A DNA stretch of 64,000 bases, from NCBI GenBank assembly GCA_014529385.2, contig CM043952.1:68765370-68829369 (forward strand). Direction: 5' to 3'. Positions 48,210-60,160 of this stretch are shown here, one piece after another (within the stretch, counting starts at the first letter, position 1; each line of letters begins with the position of its first letter). The translations under genes were made by a program, and so were the position numbers. Source of the DNA: Adiantum capillus-veneris. Lineage: Eukaryota; Streptophyta; Polypodiopsida; Polypodiales; Pteridaceae. The notes beneath the pieces are model-generated. The model ran no database searches. It was not told the origin of the DNA and worked only from the letters and a program-made list of their open reading frames with translations.

Positions 48210-48806
48210 TTGGCATGACACATACATATCTATGTGGAATATTTAGTGGATATCAAGAAGTTGAATTTGAGCATGTAAAGAGCCTCTTGGAGTAAGTGTT
48301 TGGCATGAAGGATATAGGGGAGCTATGTTACCTTTTGGGTATTGAGATTATATGCGCCAAAGAGAACATATGGTTGTCACAAAGGCAATATGTATTGGAT
48401 ATGGTATCAAAGCGTGGTATGGTTGATTGTAATCCTATTTCTTTGTCGTTGGATTAGAACTTGACGGTGCAAGCTGATGCGTTTGATGTGCTTGAGAATT
48501 CCACCATGCATAGATAGATTGTAAGTAGCCTCATCTACTTGGCAATTTCATGGCCAAATTTGTGTTACACAATGGACTTGAGAGTCAAATTATGTATCCT
48601 CTCAAGAATCCTTACTTGGATGTGGTGAGATGTACATTGTGCTCTGGTAGTGTTACCTTGAAGTGTGTACTCTTTTATGAGGATGGCATAGAGGTGCAAC
48701 ACTATGGTTACATTGATGTAGATTGGGCTATTAGTCTATCTGATTGGCAATCTACTAGTGGATTTATGTTCTCAATGTGAGTGTTGCTATCACATGGGGC
48801 AACAAG
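48210..48806 (+). pseudogene. Copia remnant G: RT C-terminus and RNase H start
   Basis: Readable across several frames: FGMKDIGELCYLLGIEI, WLSQRQYVLDMV, then a degraded RNase H start ending SHGATSV-like text just before TGTTGGGG. These are copia RT-RNase H motifs. Heavily mutated with many stops. Interrupted at 48806 by copia H; the continuation is at 55767. Confidence 0.75.
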
Positions 48807-49001
48807 TGTTGGGGTGTAGGCCAGGTGGCCGTGGGAAACCACCCTTGTACACTTGATTTCACCTTATCAATATAGGGAGAAAAATAGAGAGTGTTGACTC
48901 TTCTCTTTCTTCTCCACTAACCCAAAACAGAGGCTGGCTATGTATCATCCCCTTCCCCCTTCTCCTTCCCTCTCTTGCACACTCTGTACACGTGCACTAC
49001 A
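48807..49001 (+). repeat. 5' LTR of copia H
   Basis: 195 bp, TGTTGGGGTGTAGG to CACTACA. Confidence 0.95.
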
Positions 49002-49003
49002 AT

Positions 49004-49015
49004 TGGTATGTGAGC
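49004..49015 (+). promoter_or_regulatory. Primer-binding site of copia H, mutated
   Basis: TGGTATGTGAGC, a diverged initiator-Met tRNA site (TGGTATCAGAGC). Confidence 0.75.
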
Positions 49016-51369
49016 TAAGGGCATCTAACTCCGAGCCCTGGCTCATCACGCACGCCGCGAACCCCATCTAGTTTTGGAAAGATTGGCAAGGTAGAGCTTG
49101 AAGCTCTGCAGGAAACAAAAGCTTGAAGAAAAGCTTACAATGAGCTTACAAGTGTAGCTTTGCGGAGTCGAATAGAGGGGATCTCAAGGACTCTCTGAGA
49201 ATCGAACCAAGATCTGCAGGTTGAACAAGAGCTCGTCAGTAAGCTTGAAAGAAAAAAAAATTGAGCTTGCAGAGCATCGAAGAAGGGGCAGCCGATAGCA
49301 AGGCAAGTAGGAACCTTGAGCAAATTTGGAGGAATCGGGCAATTGGGCTGCAATGTCAAGCTCCCGAGAAACGGCACATGGCTTGGAGCCGGCACAGTGT
49401 GGGGTTACACACACACACACTCTGTGAGGTCTCGGCAGCTGAGAACTGTAGGCAAGAAAATTGGGAATTGGGTGAGCCAATTAAGGCAGCCGAGGAATCG
49501 AACATGTGCAATTTGGGCAGCAGGTAACGAGAGCAGCAGTCGGCAGTCAATTGAAGCGAGGCTTGAAGGCATCTAGGGGAAGTTGAATTCGGGGCAGCAG
49601 GTCCACACACACACACACACACACACACACTCAATTGCAGAAGGGCGAGCAGCAGGTTGTAGTGATTGGAAATCGCAAGGCATAGCCATGGCTTGAGCAT
49701 TTGAGCTGTGCAAGAAGCCGACAACACACCCCTTCCCTCTCGTCAGAACTGCAGCTTTTAGTTCTCGACAGCAAATTGAATTTTTTTTATTTTCAAGTGA
49801 CTACACAATTTTGATTGTGTGCAAGGGTCTGTTCTTTCCAAAGACCCTCAACCCCCTTCCCCCGACTCCCCTCAAACCCCGACTCTCTCTCAGAGCTTGG
49901 AGATAGAGAGACATGGACACATTCTCTCATTGCGGGAAAAGCTTGTGAGATAGAGAGCGAGCGAGCGAAAGAGAGCGAGAGAGAGAGAGATAGTTTGTTT
50001 AAGAGATTGGAAGATACCAGAGTCTCATTGTTGACATCAGCGATTCTTCGATTTCGACATCGACTTCTTCGACATCGTCATCCAACTTCAACGTCCACAC
50101 ACCGAGTCCGATAAGCTTGAGAGCAATCTTGACATATCGAGCAAGATCTGCGATCGATACCGATTCGACTCAGCATTGACCGCTCAATACCGGCTTCGAG
50201 CATTGGCATTTTACGGCTACTCGGCTAGCCACTTCCTCCCGGTGGCAGAAGGCGACATTGACATCGACACCGCGCATGCGCACCGGCTCGACACTGCTCA
50301 TTGCGGCAGATCTCTGACATCCAACCCAGACACTGAGTGTTTCCCCAGATGAGCGCGTTTCCGCGATCGACGACCGTGCTTGCAACATGTACGGGTTAGG
50401 TACCTCTATCATAGAGGAGTGACACCCGGCATCGGCACTGAGCGCACCGATCGCACTGTACGACACAGTTTTCGGCTACCACACTTTTGGCGGCTATTCG
50501 ACTAGCGTATTTCTACCCGGCGACAAAGATCGGCACATAGCGACACCGACATGCAGGTTACAGGTTACAGGACGTTTTTCAGCCTATTCAGTCACAAATT
50601 CTCCAGGTTACCAGACACATCGCTTTCACAGGCGATTTGGCAGTCATTTCGATAGCAGATTCTCTACGGACAGATGCGTTGATAGATGCATCTTACTGTG
50701 AGCACACCTAGTGCTACTGAGCTCTTTTGAGAGCAGATATCTCCGCACGGATCAATTTTACTGCATGCAACAGTTCTTGGCATCTGTTTGAGCGCGGTTT
50801 TACTCATGTACGTTGAGTTGCGGACACTGTCCACTATACCACGTGTGGAGCATTTTTGGCTATTTTGGTAGTTTTTCCCGGCCGTTTCTGAGACTCGGAC
50901 CGGAAGAGCACTTTTTGAGACTGTGGCTAGTCCATTTGTGTTTGCATTAGCCTTTGGAGGGTCGATAGTGTGAGGTTGTCTTTTTGAGATGGGGTGTGCT
51001 CAAATGTTGAGACACCTTCGGTGGTACAGGTAGCTGGAGTTCCCATTTATGGTACCCTCGCCATAGGATATGTATCTGGATAGTTATTTATGCTTTTGAC
51101 GCTGAGTTGGCGGTCACACAACAGTGGTTTTTGTGCAGCAGATGCCGAGTTAGTGCAGTTGGCACATTTATGTGTATTTTGAGTTGAGTTTTGACTCCTC
51201 ATACAAAGGAGACTCTACCGGATTTCCTTCCCGCGAGTCGTAACTTTTCATTGTTGGCACTTTTGAGTCTATTTCGGTTGAGATTTTACTCCCAATACAA
51301 AGGTTCTTCTGCACAAATTTCTATAGCTTCTCGCCATAGTTTGACACCTCTCAAACCCTCCTGTCAGTG
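49016..51369 (+). other. 2.35-kb leader of copia H
   Basis: No coding content. The central part (about 50030-50560) is CG-rich with recurring GACATCGAC-like motifs, and the phrase CGGCTACTCGGCTAGC (about 50211) recurs diverged at about 50491. A CA run is at 49604-49631. Confidence 0.6.
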
Positions 51370-52386
51370 ATGGCTTCTTCTTCAGAAAAGGAGGAGTATT
51401 TCATTCGCAAGTACAATGGAAGCAACTTCACCATGTGGAAAGAGCGCATGAAAGATGTTTTGATAAACAAAAGCCTCTCAGAACCGTTGAAAGAGCATGC
51501 AGAGGATGATGACTATACACAAGCTCAATGGGAGCTTTTGGATGCGAAAGCGATGGCTACGATACGTCTACATCTAGCCGAATCAGTGTTCTTCACTATC
51601 ATAGGGAAGACAACAACCAAGGAACTTTGGGATAGCTTATGTTCAGCGTGGGAGAGAAAAAGTGCATTCAAAAAAGTTTTTCTCATGAAAAATCTTATGA
51701 AGCTCAACATGAAAAAAGGTAGCACAGTTTCTGGTCACTTAAATGAGTTCAACTCCTTGTTCAGTCAGTTGACATCTCAGGGCTTTAAGGAGTTTGATGG
51801 CAAACTCAAGTCTATATTCTTGTTATTCTCTCTACCCAATTCATGGGATATTTTTTGCACAGCCATTAGCAATTGGGCTCCGAATGGAAAGTTAGAGTTC
51901 AATGCTGTCACAAATGTGTTGCTCACTGAAGAGATTTGACATAAATCTCTTGATGGTGCTAGTCATGGAGATGCATATATGGCTGGCAATTCAACGAAAG
52001 CAAGAGGTCGTGACAAGCACAAATACATAAGCAAAAGTAGAGAGCGAAATCCTCGTAGTCCTAGCAGACACAGGAACCAAAGTAGAGACCGCAATGCCAA
52101 AAATGTCAAGTGTTACTACTGCCACAAAAAGGGTCATTACAAAAAGGATTGTCGCAATTTCCTAAGAGATCAGAAAAACATGCAAAAGGATAATTCTAGA
52201 AAAGGCAAAAGTACAGTAAAGATTGAGGATCTCAATGTTGTTGAGTCTCCCATACCTACCACTATACTAGAGGATGCTCCTACTCCAGTGATGATCATTA
52301 TGCCCATAGAGATTCATGCCGAGGTGACACAAAATCCCTTGGATGTTCTCATTTTCACTTCAGATCTCACTCCAAATGCTTTCTAG
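51370..52386 (+). pseudogene. Gag of copia H
   Basis: ATG 51370 is the first Met of the frame. UBN2-type gag core: FIRKYNGSNFTMWKERMKD, LDAKAMATIRLHL, ELWDSL and LNMKKGSTVSGHLNEF. TGA at 51937-51939 lies where an Arg would fit. The frame continues to the zinc knuckle CYYCHKKGHYKKDC (52111-52152) within a basic Arg/Ser-rich tail. The frame shifts at the 50-bp duplication near 52369. Confidence 0.9.
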
Positions 52387-52468
52387 TTGCACAGGATGAG
52401 GGTTATGCACAAAATTGGACTCCAAATGCTTTCTAGTTGCACAGGATGAGGGTTATGCACAGAATTGG
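52369..52468 (+). repeat. 50-bp tandem duplication inside gag-protease of copia H
   Basis: Copy 1 is 52369-52418 and copy 2 is 52419-52468, differing at one base. Fifty is not a multiple of three, so it breaks the frame. Confidence 0.97.
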
Positions 52469-52981
52469 ATTCTTGATTCTGGTGCAAGTTTTCATGTCAC
52501 ACCGCATAGAGAGTGGTTTTCCTCTTATGCATCCATGCATGGCATAGTCAAGCTTGGTGATTCCTATGAGCTTGACATTATTGGCATTGGTGATGTGAAA
52601 CTTCAGATGCATAATGACACTACTTTTGTGTTACAGAATGTCAGACGTGTGCGCAAGCTTACAAAGAGCTTGCTTTCTATAGGGCAATTGGATGATCTTG
52701 GCTACACTACAGTTTTTGGTAATCGTTCTTGGATGATCTACAAGAACAACTTTATCATGATGAAAGGTAGTAAAAATGGATCACTGTACTATTTGTTTGT
52801 TTTGAGTGTCAATGAACACTCTATCTATGTTGCCGAGCTGCCGTCTACTAAGTTGTGGCATAGCCGGCTAGGGCATATTAGCCAAAAGGGAATGAAAACA
52901 ATTCAGCGTTTTGGCTACTTACATGTGCTAGATTACACAGACTTTCCGTTATGTGAGCTGTCTATACGGCAAACAGACTAG
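52415..52981 (+). pseudogene. Protease and pre-integrase of copia H
   Basis: WILDSGASFHVTPHREW carries an intact DSG catalytic site (about 52466-52516). GDVKLQM and LLSIGQL follow, then the pre-integrase zinc region LWHSRLGHISQKGM. The second Cys of the expected C-X2-C reads Ser (CELS), so the zinc site is damaged. Ends at TAG 52979-52981. Confidence 0.9.
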
Positions 52982-53993
52982 GACGACATCTTCGCCATTG
53001 AATAAGAAACTAGGCGAACCTCTAGACTTGGTGCACAGTGATTTGTGTGGTCCAATGCCACATAAAACTCTAGGGCGGGTGAACTGCTTTCTCAAGTTTT
53101 AAGATAATTCTACCAAAAAAATGTGGTTGTATCTCCTTAAGCGTAAGGAAGAGGTTTTTTCAACATTCCAAAAATTCCTCGCCATGGTTGAGAACCAATC
53201 ACGAAAAAAGCTCAAGGATTTTCGCACGGGCAATGGTGGAGAATACGTCTCCACAGAGTTCAAGGATTTTTGCAATAGAAGAGGCATTCGGAGGCAGTTT
53301 ACTGCTCCATACACACCTGCACAAAATGGGATAGCTGAAAGAATGAATCGTACAATTCAAGAGCAAGTTGTTTCTACGATGTCTATGGCAAAGCTTACTC
53401 CAGAGTTTTGGGCGGAAGCTGTTCTAACAGCAGTGCACATCATCAACAGGTCACCTAGTTCTCCTTTGAATTTTAAAATTCCAGAGGAATTATGGATTGG
53501 AAAAACGCCAAGCTATGAGCATTTACGTGTATTTGGATGTGAGGCATATGCACATGTGCCAAAAGAACTTCGTCACAAGTTAGATCCCAGGTCACACAAA
53601 TGCATTTTTATCGGCGATGGTGCAAATGGAGAGATGGCATATCGTCTCTGGCACCCAGAATCAAACAAAGTCATTCGTAGCTCACATGTGATTTCCAATG
53701 AATCAAAAATGCACAAGAAGCCCATCAAAGAAGTTGAGTATAGACGTGTTCATTTTGAGGATGTGGCCTCCGAAACAACTCAGTTCAGTAGTTTTGTACC
53801 TACTCCTCAAGTGCAAGATCCTACCATTGCTCCGGAGAGAGCAGAGTCTAGCAGTCAGGGACTGAGATTCTCTGAGAGAGTATCACGTGCACCCAAGCGG
53901 TTTGAGCCGGGTATACACCACATTTTGGTCGTTGACAGTGGAGAGCCAACCTGCTACGAAGAAGCTGTACAAATGGATGATAGCGTTAAGTGA
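52982..53993 (+). pseudogene. Integrase of copia H, catalytic Asp lost
   Basis: The first Asp is in LDLVHSDLCGPM (about 53020-53060, another frame). The second motif, normally RTDNGGEY, reads RTGNGGEY: Asp is replaced by Gly (GGC at 53229-53231). The Glu is present in NGIAERMNRT. The C-terminal domain (LRVFGCEAYAHVP, HKCIFIG) is intact up to TGA at 53991-53993. Confidence 0.92.
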
Positions 53994-55483
53994 GAGCAGG
54001 CTATGCAATCAAAATACAATTTGATTGTGGCTAATGAGACATGGGATTTGTTTGAATTACCAAAAGGCAAAAATGCTTTACCTTGCAAGTGGGTATACAA
54101 GAAGAAGTATACAGTGGAAGATCTCGAGCCTAGATACAAGGCTCGTCTAGTTGCCAAGGGTTTCAAGCAATAAAAAGGTGTGGATTTCGATGAGATTTTC
54201 TCTCCAGTAGTCAAGATGACTACACTTCTCACTGTGCTTGGTTTGGTTGCTATCCAGGACATGGAACTTGTCCAAATGGACGTGAACACAGCATTTCTTC
54301 ATGGGGATCTAGATAAAGATGTCTACATGAAACAACCAGAGGACTTCGTATGTGAAACCCAAAAGCCAACGAGGGTAGAATTGGTTTGTAGACTTAAAAA
54401 GGCACTCTATGGCCTCATGTGAGGTTCAAGGCAATGGTATCAAAATTTTGACAAATTCATGCAGTCTCAGGGTTACATACGAAGTCAAGAAAATCACTGC
54501 TTATACACAAAAAAAAATTGAACGATGGTTCTTTAATCATCTTGATCTTGTATGTAGATGATATGCTTATCGCAGGCAAATCAATCGATGACATCAATCA
54601 CTTGAAAAAGTTGCTAAGCACTCAGGTTTCCATGAAGGATTTGGGACATGCCAATCACTTTCTTGGTATTCACATCAAGAGAGAAAGGCAAGAAAAGTAC
54701 ATCCACAAAGTATTGCAATGTTTTAGTATGCAGGGGGGGAAGTCATTGAGTACCCCAATGCAAGCATACTCCAAACTTATCAAGGAAGATTCCCCCAAGA
54801 CAGTGGCTGAGAAAGAGGAAATGGCAAAAGTGCCATATTCTTCAACAGTTGGCAGTTTGATGTTCGCTATGGTAGCCACAAGACCAGACATTGCACATGT
54901 AGTGGGAGTGGTTAGTAGGTACATGGCAAACCCTGGCAAGAAGCATTGGGAAGCAGTGAAGAAAATCCTCAGATATTTGAAAGGTACAACTAGCAAGTGT
55001 TTACGCTTCGGAAACAATGATGCATCTATTGTAGGTTACACGGATGCGGATTATGCAAGTTGCGTGGATCGTAGAAGATCCACATCTGGCTATGTGTTCA
55101 TGTTTGTTGGAGCAACTATCTCTTGGAGATCGTGTCTCCAGGATTGCACGTCTTCATCTATCACTGAGGCAGAATATGTTGCTGCATCTGATGCCAGCAA
55201 GGAAGCCATATGGTTGGCTCGTCTAGTGGGAGATTTGGGCATTCGTGAGGTTCCAGTACTGCATTTTGATAGTCAGAGTGCCATTGATTTGGCAAAGAAT
55301 CCAGTGTTTCACTCAAAGTCGAAACACATAGAGGTTAGATACCATGTCATACGAGATGCATTGGTTGGCAAGCGCATCGAGCTTGTCAAGGTTCACACTA
55401 ATGACAACCCCGCAGATGCTCTCACAAAGAGCCTAGCCTCAGAGCGATTTACACATTGTATAGAACTTATGGGTGTAGGATGA
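53994..55483 (+). pseudogene. Reverse transcriptase and RNase H of copia H
   Basis: RT: CKWVYKKKY, LVAKGFKQ, MDVNTAFLHGDL, ALYGL and YVDDML (catalytic, 54551-54565). RNase H: GYTDADYASC, TEAEYVAASDA, DSQSAIDLAKNP and SKHIEVRYH. Stops at 54171-54173 (TAA) and 54420-54422 (TGA). A frameshift lies at an A-rich run near 54488-54497. From 54518 to 55483 the frame is intact for 321 codons. Confidence 0.93.
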
Positions 55484-55555
55484 AGCTTCGGTGATGTTTC
55501 ATCAACTTTGTATAGACTAACTATACTGACGCCACTATTGGCCACCATGACCTTC

Positions 55556-55565
55556 AAGTGGGAGG
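55556..55565 (+). promoter_or_regulatory. Polypurine tract of copia H
   Basis: AAGTGGGAGG just upstream of the 3' LTR, identical to that of copia D (28750-28759). Confidence 0.88.
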
Positions 55566-55566
55566 T

Positions 55567-55761
55567 TGTTGGGGTGTAGGCCAGGTGGCCATGGGAAACC
55601 ACCCTTGTACACTTGATTTCACCTAATCAATATAGGGAGAAAAAGAGAGAGTGTTGACGTTTCTCTTTCTTCTCCACTAACCCAAAACAGAGGCTGTCTA
55701 TGTATCATCCCCTTCCCCCTTCTCCTTCCGTCTCTTGCACACTCCATACACGCGCACTACA
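55567..55761 (+). repeat. 3' LTR of copia H
   Basis: 195 bp, partner of 48807-49001. Followed by TSD ACAAG (55762-55766). Confidence 0.95.
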
Positions 55762-55766
55762 ACAAG

Positions 55767-56150
55767 TAGCGACCCACAGTTACTTTGTCAGGTAAAAAGG
55801 TGCTACCTCACATGATGTAGTTGCAGCATGTGAGGTAGCATGGCTAGAGATGCTTCTTGGAGAGTTGGACATATAAATCTAGACGTTGATTGTCATTGAC
55901 TACAACAACCTTATAGGTGGTTTGAAACCCAATGTTCCATGCAAGTACAAATCATCTTAAGGTTCACTACTACTATATCAAAGATAGGGTTTTGGCTGGT
56001 GACATCAACCATAGGTATGTAAGGATAGATAAGTACGCTGTAAACATTTTCACAGAGGCCTTGGAATGCCCACTTGGGAGCAAATAAGCGAAGGAAATTT
56101 TGAGATATGCTTGGAGTATAAGAGTTTGGAATCGGGATTGAGATTGATTG
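55767..56150 (+). pseudogene. Copia remnant G: RNase H C-terminus
   Basis: Continues the frame broken at 48806. Readable: RPTVTLSG, then DRVLAGDINHRYV and DKYAVNIFTEAL, matching the last part of copia RNase H. TGTTGAAATATC at about 56153 after a purine-rich stretch could be the start of its 3' LTR; unproved. Confidence 0.72.
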
Positions 56151-56979
56151 GGTGTTGAAATATCAAGCTCAACACATGATGCACATGGATTACTACTCAC
56201 GTATATTTTTTTTTAATGGCATAAGGTAGAAGACGTGAGGATCATTGCTAGTGGTACTATGATTGGACTTCACCAACCTAGTCTACCTACCGAGAGTGAT
56301 GGTCACTTATCTTTCCAACTCATTCCCTATCAATTTCCCATTCATCGTTGTACATGCTTCTTATTATGTTGTATTTCCCACTTATGTTTTGCATACCTTA
56401 TCATCATTTTTTAATAGTGATGAAGAAGAAGCATCTTTGTGCCTCCATCTCCAATGTGTGCTTTCTTGGTTGTGTTTATATGCACTTGAAAGAGCTCAAT
56501 CTCTCTCCTTCTCTATCTCTTCATACTTCTTGTGGTTGGACTCTTCACAAAGGGTATACCAAACTCCTCATGAAGACTTTGGTTTGAGCCACTTGAACCA
56601 TAATCCTTGTGACCTGCACTTAAATTTTGCATCCTTGGGGCATTATCAACCTTTTTTCCTTTTCGCTAATACAAATGATTAAGTTTTAAAACTTACTCTC
56701 TCACAACACCTACCACTCCATGGATTCTCGACATGACTTGTCATTAGGAGGTCTGGGAGGGCTTTTTAGAAGAGAGAGACAAAAGAGCTCCTCCAATGAG
56801 AGAAAAGACAATTTTACATAGGAAAATAAATTGCTATTAACAAAAATATAAAAAAGGTGCCTGCAATCTTTGAAAATGGTCACCTTTTTATTCAATGCAA
56901 GCGTCTTCTTCATGAGGTAGGTGTCGCTCATTCAATATGGCTTTTGTCATCGTTGAAATGAAAACAATTATAATATTGT
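56151..56979. other. Unassigned sequence
   Basis: May include the 3' LTR of copia remnant G. No coding content recognised. Confidence 0.4.
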
Positions 56980-57367
56980 CAACTAGTGGTAGAATATGAA
57001 GCTTTTGACACCACCAATGTATCTGAAACACCCAAAAAACCTAAAAGATGGATGTCCACTTGCCTCGTTTGGACACATGGAGAGGGAGAAAATCCCTTAA
57101 AAATCCCTAAAAGGGGGGTTTTTGTCAAGCGACATACGAGGCACTTTCTAATTTTGAGGAATTTTTTCAAGAAGCATGCAAGGCATATTTGGAAAAATCA
57201 AAATGTTCCTCGCACTTGGCTCGACAAAAGCCCCTCTTTTAGGGATTTTTTGGCATTTTCTCCCTCTCTTGGTGTCAGTTTAAGGCAAGTAGACATCCAT
57301 TTTTTAGGTTTTTGTGCATTTCGGATGCATTGGTAGTGTCAAAAGTTTCAAATTCTACCACTACTTG
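56980..57367. repeat. Foldback (MITE-like) inverted repeat
   Basis: The whole 388 bp folds on itself around GCATGC at 57174-57179. The left arm starts CAACTAGTGGTAGAAT and the right arm, reverse-complemented, starts CAAGTAGTGGTAGAAT; arms match closely for about 160 bp (for example ATGGATGTC.ACTTGCC in both) and more weakly to the centre. No clear target-site duplication is seen. It could be a MITE or a small foldback element; transcribed, it would form a long hairpin RNA. Confidence 0.85.
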
Positions 57368-57589
57368 ATAGCACATGATTTTTTTTCCATTTAGATGATA
57401 ACAAAATCCATATTGAAGGAACAACACCTCATGAAAAAGACATTTGCATTGAAAAGGTGACCAGTTCCAAGGATAGTGACAATATTTTTAGGACCCTATA
57501 CAATAGTGTAGTATATCCAAAAAAGAATTGGATTGCATGCTTGTCATGAAAAAAGAAAGCGATGCATTTTCCCACTTCCTAGACTTAAA

Positions 57590-59110
57590 GGCCCCTTAAA
57601 CCTTATGTATTTTATCCATCTAGTAACAAGATCTTAAATTATTTTAACCTTGCACAAGTCCACATACGCTTATGCCAATAGCCAATATCCTTAGCAACTC
57701 CTAAACCTTGTGCAAAGATGGAAGCCTTCATGTCAAGAACACCCACATCAAGAGTGAACATTCGATCGCTCTTCTTATCTTGTGCAATACACCTTCCATT
57801 ATTATTGTACTCCTCTATTAAGAGTCCACAGACTTGAACCTAACTGACAAACCCTACTCAACCTTTTACCCAATAGACACCAAGTTCTTTGTAATGTCGC
57901 GTACACGAGTTACATCAGGTAAATATTTCAATTTTCCATCTACCCAAGGCAATAGCATATTCCTTGTATGCACAATATGATGTGTTCTATCATCCCTAGT
58001 CTCAACTAGGACTATCCAAATTTTCACGCCCCTAAACCATTCTCCATGGCTAGTCATATGATTCAATGTACCCAAAACCACATGCCATGCATTATCACCA
58101 CAATTTGATCATTTTTGGACATAGTGTTCACAACATTACATTAAAAAACAGTGTCTCTGGCTCATCCGCACCTTTGCACATGGGCCTACAAAAGTGTTTT
58201 GTTGCCTTCTTTGTGGGACAATCATAGTTTAAGTGGTCATGTGTACAACATATCCAATGCCCCTTGCCAATATTGTTTACATTACTGCATTGTAGTTTTC
58301 CACGACCTCTTTGCTTTCCTAGATCTTGGAAAATTCCTCTACCACTTGTATGTTTCTTTTGACTGTCATATATATGTTGTTTGCCTAGAGTCTAGTTTCC
58401 ATAACCACCACCATCTCTCTGACTTGCTTCATGTCCTTTACCTCTACCTCTAGTAGTTTAGAAGACATATTCAAAATAGCATGCTCCTTGTGAAGATGAT
58501 TCTTCGCAAAATTTCTTCTCTTTCACACTTAGCAAAAAAAAAAGATTTGTAAAACTCAAAATATATTGTTGAGTATGAATAGAGGTCTTGAACTGCTCTT
58601 GTAAAATGGTCCTAGACCATGTAAGCATGCTTCCACATTGTCATCATCATCAACATTTGCACCAATAGATGTAAAAGATTCCCATGTATCCTTAATATTC
58701 ATCAAATAGTAATTCATAGACATGTTCTTTTTTTGCATATGTTGAGCTCAGTCTTTAACTATAGCTTCCTTGCCTTCTTATTGGTAACATCTAGTGGGAC
58801 CAAATTTTTCCATGCATCCTTGTCTATATTAGCATCATGTATATGCTCAATCATCATATCATGCACACTCAAATACAACCATTACATGACCTTCCATGCT
58901 CCTTTGAAGGACTACACTTATTAAGGAGTAGGATTCTCCTCAAGCAGCATTGGTGCATCTTCTTGCTCACCTTCATTGTACTTGTAATAGTGTTTTCCCA
59001 TCAAAACATTGGTCCTTATGAGGTTCCAAGAATGGAATGGTTCTTGGCTAGTTTCTCACTAATAATTGTGCTCATTCTATCATTGCGAGACATGTTTGTA
59101 GAAAATTGAA
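57590..59110 (-). pseudogene. Copia gag-protease remnant, minus strand
   Basis: Reading from high coordinate: a degraded gag start, MSMNYYLMNIKDTWESF and DDDDNVEACLHGLGP (58738-58556), a broken knuckle region (about 58290-58240), then protease-side text KLKYLPDVTRVRDITKNLVSIG-like near 57866-57920 and FTLDVGVLDMKASIF with DIGYWHKRM (about 57660-57770). No LTR partner is seen. Many stops. Confidence 0.7.
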
Positions 59111-59921
59111 ACTCTACACAAAACTTGCAATGGACCAAAAATAGTATGTCTTTATCACAACATGTGACCATAGTAAGATACATACATCCAATACATTGTT
59201 TCACACTTCCACACATAAATTGTGAGAATTGCACCACTAATTAGGCTTCTCAAAACATCAAAATGGGAGACTTCTAGAAAGTCAAACCTTTGTGTTTGTG
59301 CACACGAACTCGCTCTAACTAGCCAAAAGACAACCAAAATGGAAATTTGTTTACACAATAGTAGTCTAAAGGACTGCATAGCTTCCCAAACTATACAATC
59401 TCCCGTAGAAATTTTCATTAGCGCATCTAAGGAATGCAAGGGCGAGTGCAATACCAACACACAAAGAAGGAGAATGGAGAAACCCTTACTCTCAACCGCT
59501 TCTTAGCTAGTTTTGTTTGTCACTCAGAGCTCCTTAGCCACAAACAAAATATGACACCATGTGAAGAGGTAGGGAAGGTAGGCCTCTTGCAATCACATGC
59601 ATACACAACAAAGAGAGCACACAATAGAGATGGAGGCTAACAGCTGCATTTTTTCAGTAATGAAAATTAAAATGGTCTACACATAAGAAGGGAAAGAGAT
59701 AACTATGTATAATGGTCAATGTGAAACGGCTAAAGAACCTAGCCAGATAAGTGACCATGACCCTCAGTACATAGATCAATTCAGTGAAGTCTAACTATAG
59801 TACCAATGGCGATCATAACCATATCTGCTACATTGCGCTAGTAACAAACATATGCAAGGAGTCAACCTAGCATACTCTGTGTTGATCTTGGTAACTCAAT
59901 ACACATTGGCAATGATAGTGT

Positions 59922-59951
59922 GTGTGCACGTTGTGTGTGTGTGTGTATGTG

Positions 59952-60007
<56 letters not shown>
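59922..60007. repeat. GT and GA microsatellites
   Basis: A GT-rich stretch (59922-59946) followed by a GA run (59956-60007). Confidence 0.95.
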
Positions 60008-60009
<2 letters not shown>

Positions 60010-60107
60010 CTACTCATTAAATGCCCAAAAAGTGCTCACCATGAAATGTTGGCCAAAAAGACATCCTCAAATAACTGTACGATGCACTAAATTATATACA
60101 TTATAGA

Positions 60108-60156
<49 letters not shown>
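60108..60156. repeat. (GA)n microsatellite
   Basis: GA run with one AA interruption. Confidence 0.96.

Positions 60157-60160
<4 letters not shown>

Larger units (their letters stand above)
48807..55761 (+). mobile_element. Nearly complete Ty1/copia element H
   Basis: Two 195-bp LTRs with about ten differences by eye, the TSD ACAAG on both sides (48802-48806 and 55762-55766), a primer-binding site, a 2.3-kb leader, gag, protease, integrase, RT, RNase H and a polypurine tract in copia order. It is inserted into the RNase H region of an older copia element (G). Disabled by stops, a 50-bp duplication, a homopolymer frameshift and loss of a catalytic Asp in integrase. The gag start and the protease text suggest a Tork-like relationship, but this is tentative. 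Confidence 0.93.

Noticed and set aside
56986-57336. A 116-codon protein-coding gene
   Set aside because: It lies wholly in the foldback repeat and the opposite strand encodes similar peptides because of the inverted symmetry.
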